Made by a program: the position numbers and the translations under genes | Shown here: piece by piece, positions 63,502 to 64,000 of the stretch | Layout of the letters: each line of letters starts with the position of its first letter | Position numbering within the stretch: the first letter of the stretch is position 1 | The notes under the pieces: generated by a model | The model's database searches: none | What the model was told of the DNA's origin: nothing | The model's input: the letters and a program-made list of their open reading frames with translations, nothing else | NCBI RefSeq assembly: GCF_015244675.1 | Contig: NZ_JABCQO010000001.1 | Coordinates: 372,001 to 436,000, forward strand | Direction of reading: 5' to 3' | DNA: 64,000 bases | Source: Gluconobacter cerevisiae | Lineage (GTDB): Bacteria; Pseudomonadota; Alphaproteobacteria; Acetobacterales; Acetobacteraceae

Positions 63502-64000
63502 TTACACTTTCGGACGTCCGCAAAAATCCCGCAGCCGTGCGAGGCCCTCTCCGAAGCGCTGCCGTTCGATCTCTCCCTGCGCGCTCTCCCCCAGCCGCAG
63601 CAGCCAGGACGGGTGGGCCAGCGCCAGACGCCGGACGGTATTTTCACCCTCTCCCGCCGTCCAGAGCGTTCCGCGCCTTTCCGCCATCGCGCGACCCGGA
63701 CCATCCACCGCTTTCAGGGCTGTGGCGCCCAGCGAGACAATGAGCTTTGGTCGGACCAGCGCGATTTCCTGTTCCAGCCAAGGGCGACAGGCCGCAACAT
63801 GCGCCTCATCCGGGCTCTGATGGATGCGACGGCGTCCCTGAAGGCGGAAGCGGAAATGCTTGACCGCATTCGTCAGATACAGCGTGCTGCGATCGACCCC
63901 GGCTTTTTCCAGCGCGTCCTGCAAAACCTGTCCCGCCGGGCCGACGAAGGGACGTCCGGCCAGATCCTCCTGATCGCCCGGCTGCTCGCCAACGACCATA
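63502..64000 (-). CDS. udgX: UdgX-type uracil-DNA glycosylase, C-terminal part
   Basis: The last 166 codons; the gene starts right of the window. GEQPGDQEDLAGRPFVGPAG is the Fe-S family-4 motif, and RRIHQSP is the R-loop signature of UdgX, whose His becomes covalently linked to the abasic site. LAHPSWLLR is the conserved later block. It removes uracil from DNA and marks the site. Other family-4 enzymes lack the RIH loop. Confidence 0.85.
   Translation of the reverse strand, partial: MVVGEQPGDQEDLAGRPFVGPAGQVLQDALEKAGVDRSTLYLTNAVKHFRFRLQGRRRIHQSPDEAHVAACRPWLEQEIALVRPKLIVSLGATALKAVDGPGRAMAERRGTLWTAGEGENTVRRLALAHPSWLLRLGESAQGEIERQRFGEGLARLRDFCGRPKV

Overview
The window looks like the chromosome of an acetic acid bacterium (Acetobacteraceae, most like Gluconobacter; inferred from protein families and gene content, no search was run). 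About 41-43 kb at the left is a mobile element and the right 21 kb is core chromosome. The junction lies near two tandem tRNA-Gly(GCC) genes at 42.8-43.1 kb. The element reads as an integrative and conjugative element (ICE) of the broad RepA/ParA/RlxS/TraG/Trb type. No integrase and no second attachment site are inside the window, so the far end should lie to the left of base 1.

Element, left to right. Bases 1-3.9 kb hold a heavy-metal efflux module: a MerR-type regulator divergent from a CDF transporter and a CzcC/CzcB/CzcA-like RND efflux set, with the pump gene cut by the window edge. From 4.2 to 13.4 kb come typical ICE accessory genes: DUF932, a toprim protein, a DUF2493 protein, a HigBA-like toxin-antitoxin pair, a small membrane protein, DUF736, an XRE regulator, two DUF2285-type genes (one frameshifted) and an AlpA-like HTH. 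From 13.3 to 18.1 kb is a tightly overlapping maintenance and transfer operon: repA, parA, a DNA methyltransferase, an RHH protein, DUF2840, traF, DUF736 and a lytic transglycosylase. The 3' end of repA carries two DnaA boxes, three iterons and an AT-rich stretch, a good candidate replication origin. The relaxase gene follows at 18.4-20.2 kb, preceded by a pyrimidine-rich leader that may be oriT.

A resistance cargo sits between relaxase and coupling protein at 20.6-28.3 kb. It holds a merR/merT module without merA, an Acr3 remnant, an arsR-arsC(fusion)-arsB-arsH-arsO operon, and three small unusual genes, one of them NepR-like. Next come traG, a CopG-type gene and the mating-pair operon trbBCDEJLFGI plus DUF2274 (28.3-40.3 kb). 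A LysR regulator, an unknown protein and a glutathione S-transferase close this side.

The chromosomal part holds housekeeping operons: a CnoX-like thioredoxin, a Lon-N domain protein and Trm112; a soluble globin-coupled chemoreceptor; an XRE regulator beside lnt; fur-olsB; mucR; a TusA-like protein; nfu-nitroreductase-tsaB-rimI; a two-component system; class II aldolase; an EmrAB-type drug pump with NodT outer-membrane factor and TetR regulator sharing two near-identical operators; and a partial UdgX-type uracil-DNA glycosylase.

The observations most worth checking are the origin inside repA, a series of nested hairpins in front of the putative leading-region genes (possible single-strand promoters), the TetR operator pair, the NepR-like protein carried as cargo, and a one-base frameshift in a DUF2285 gene.
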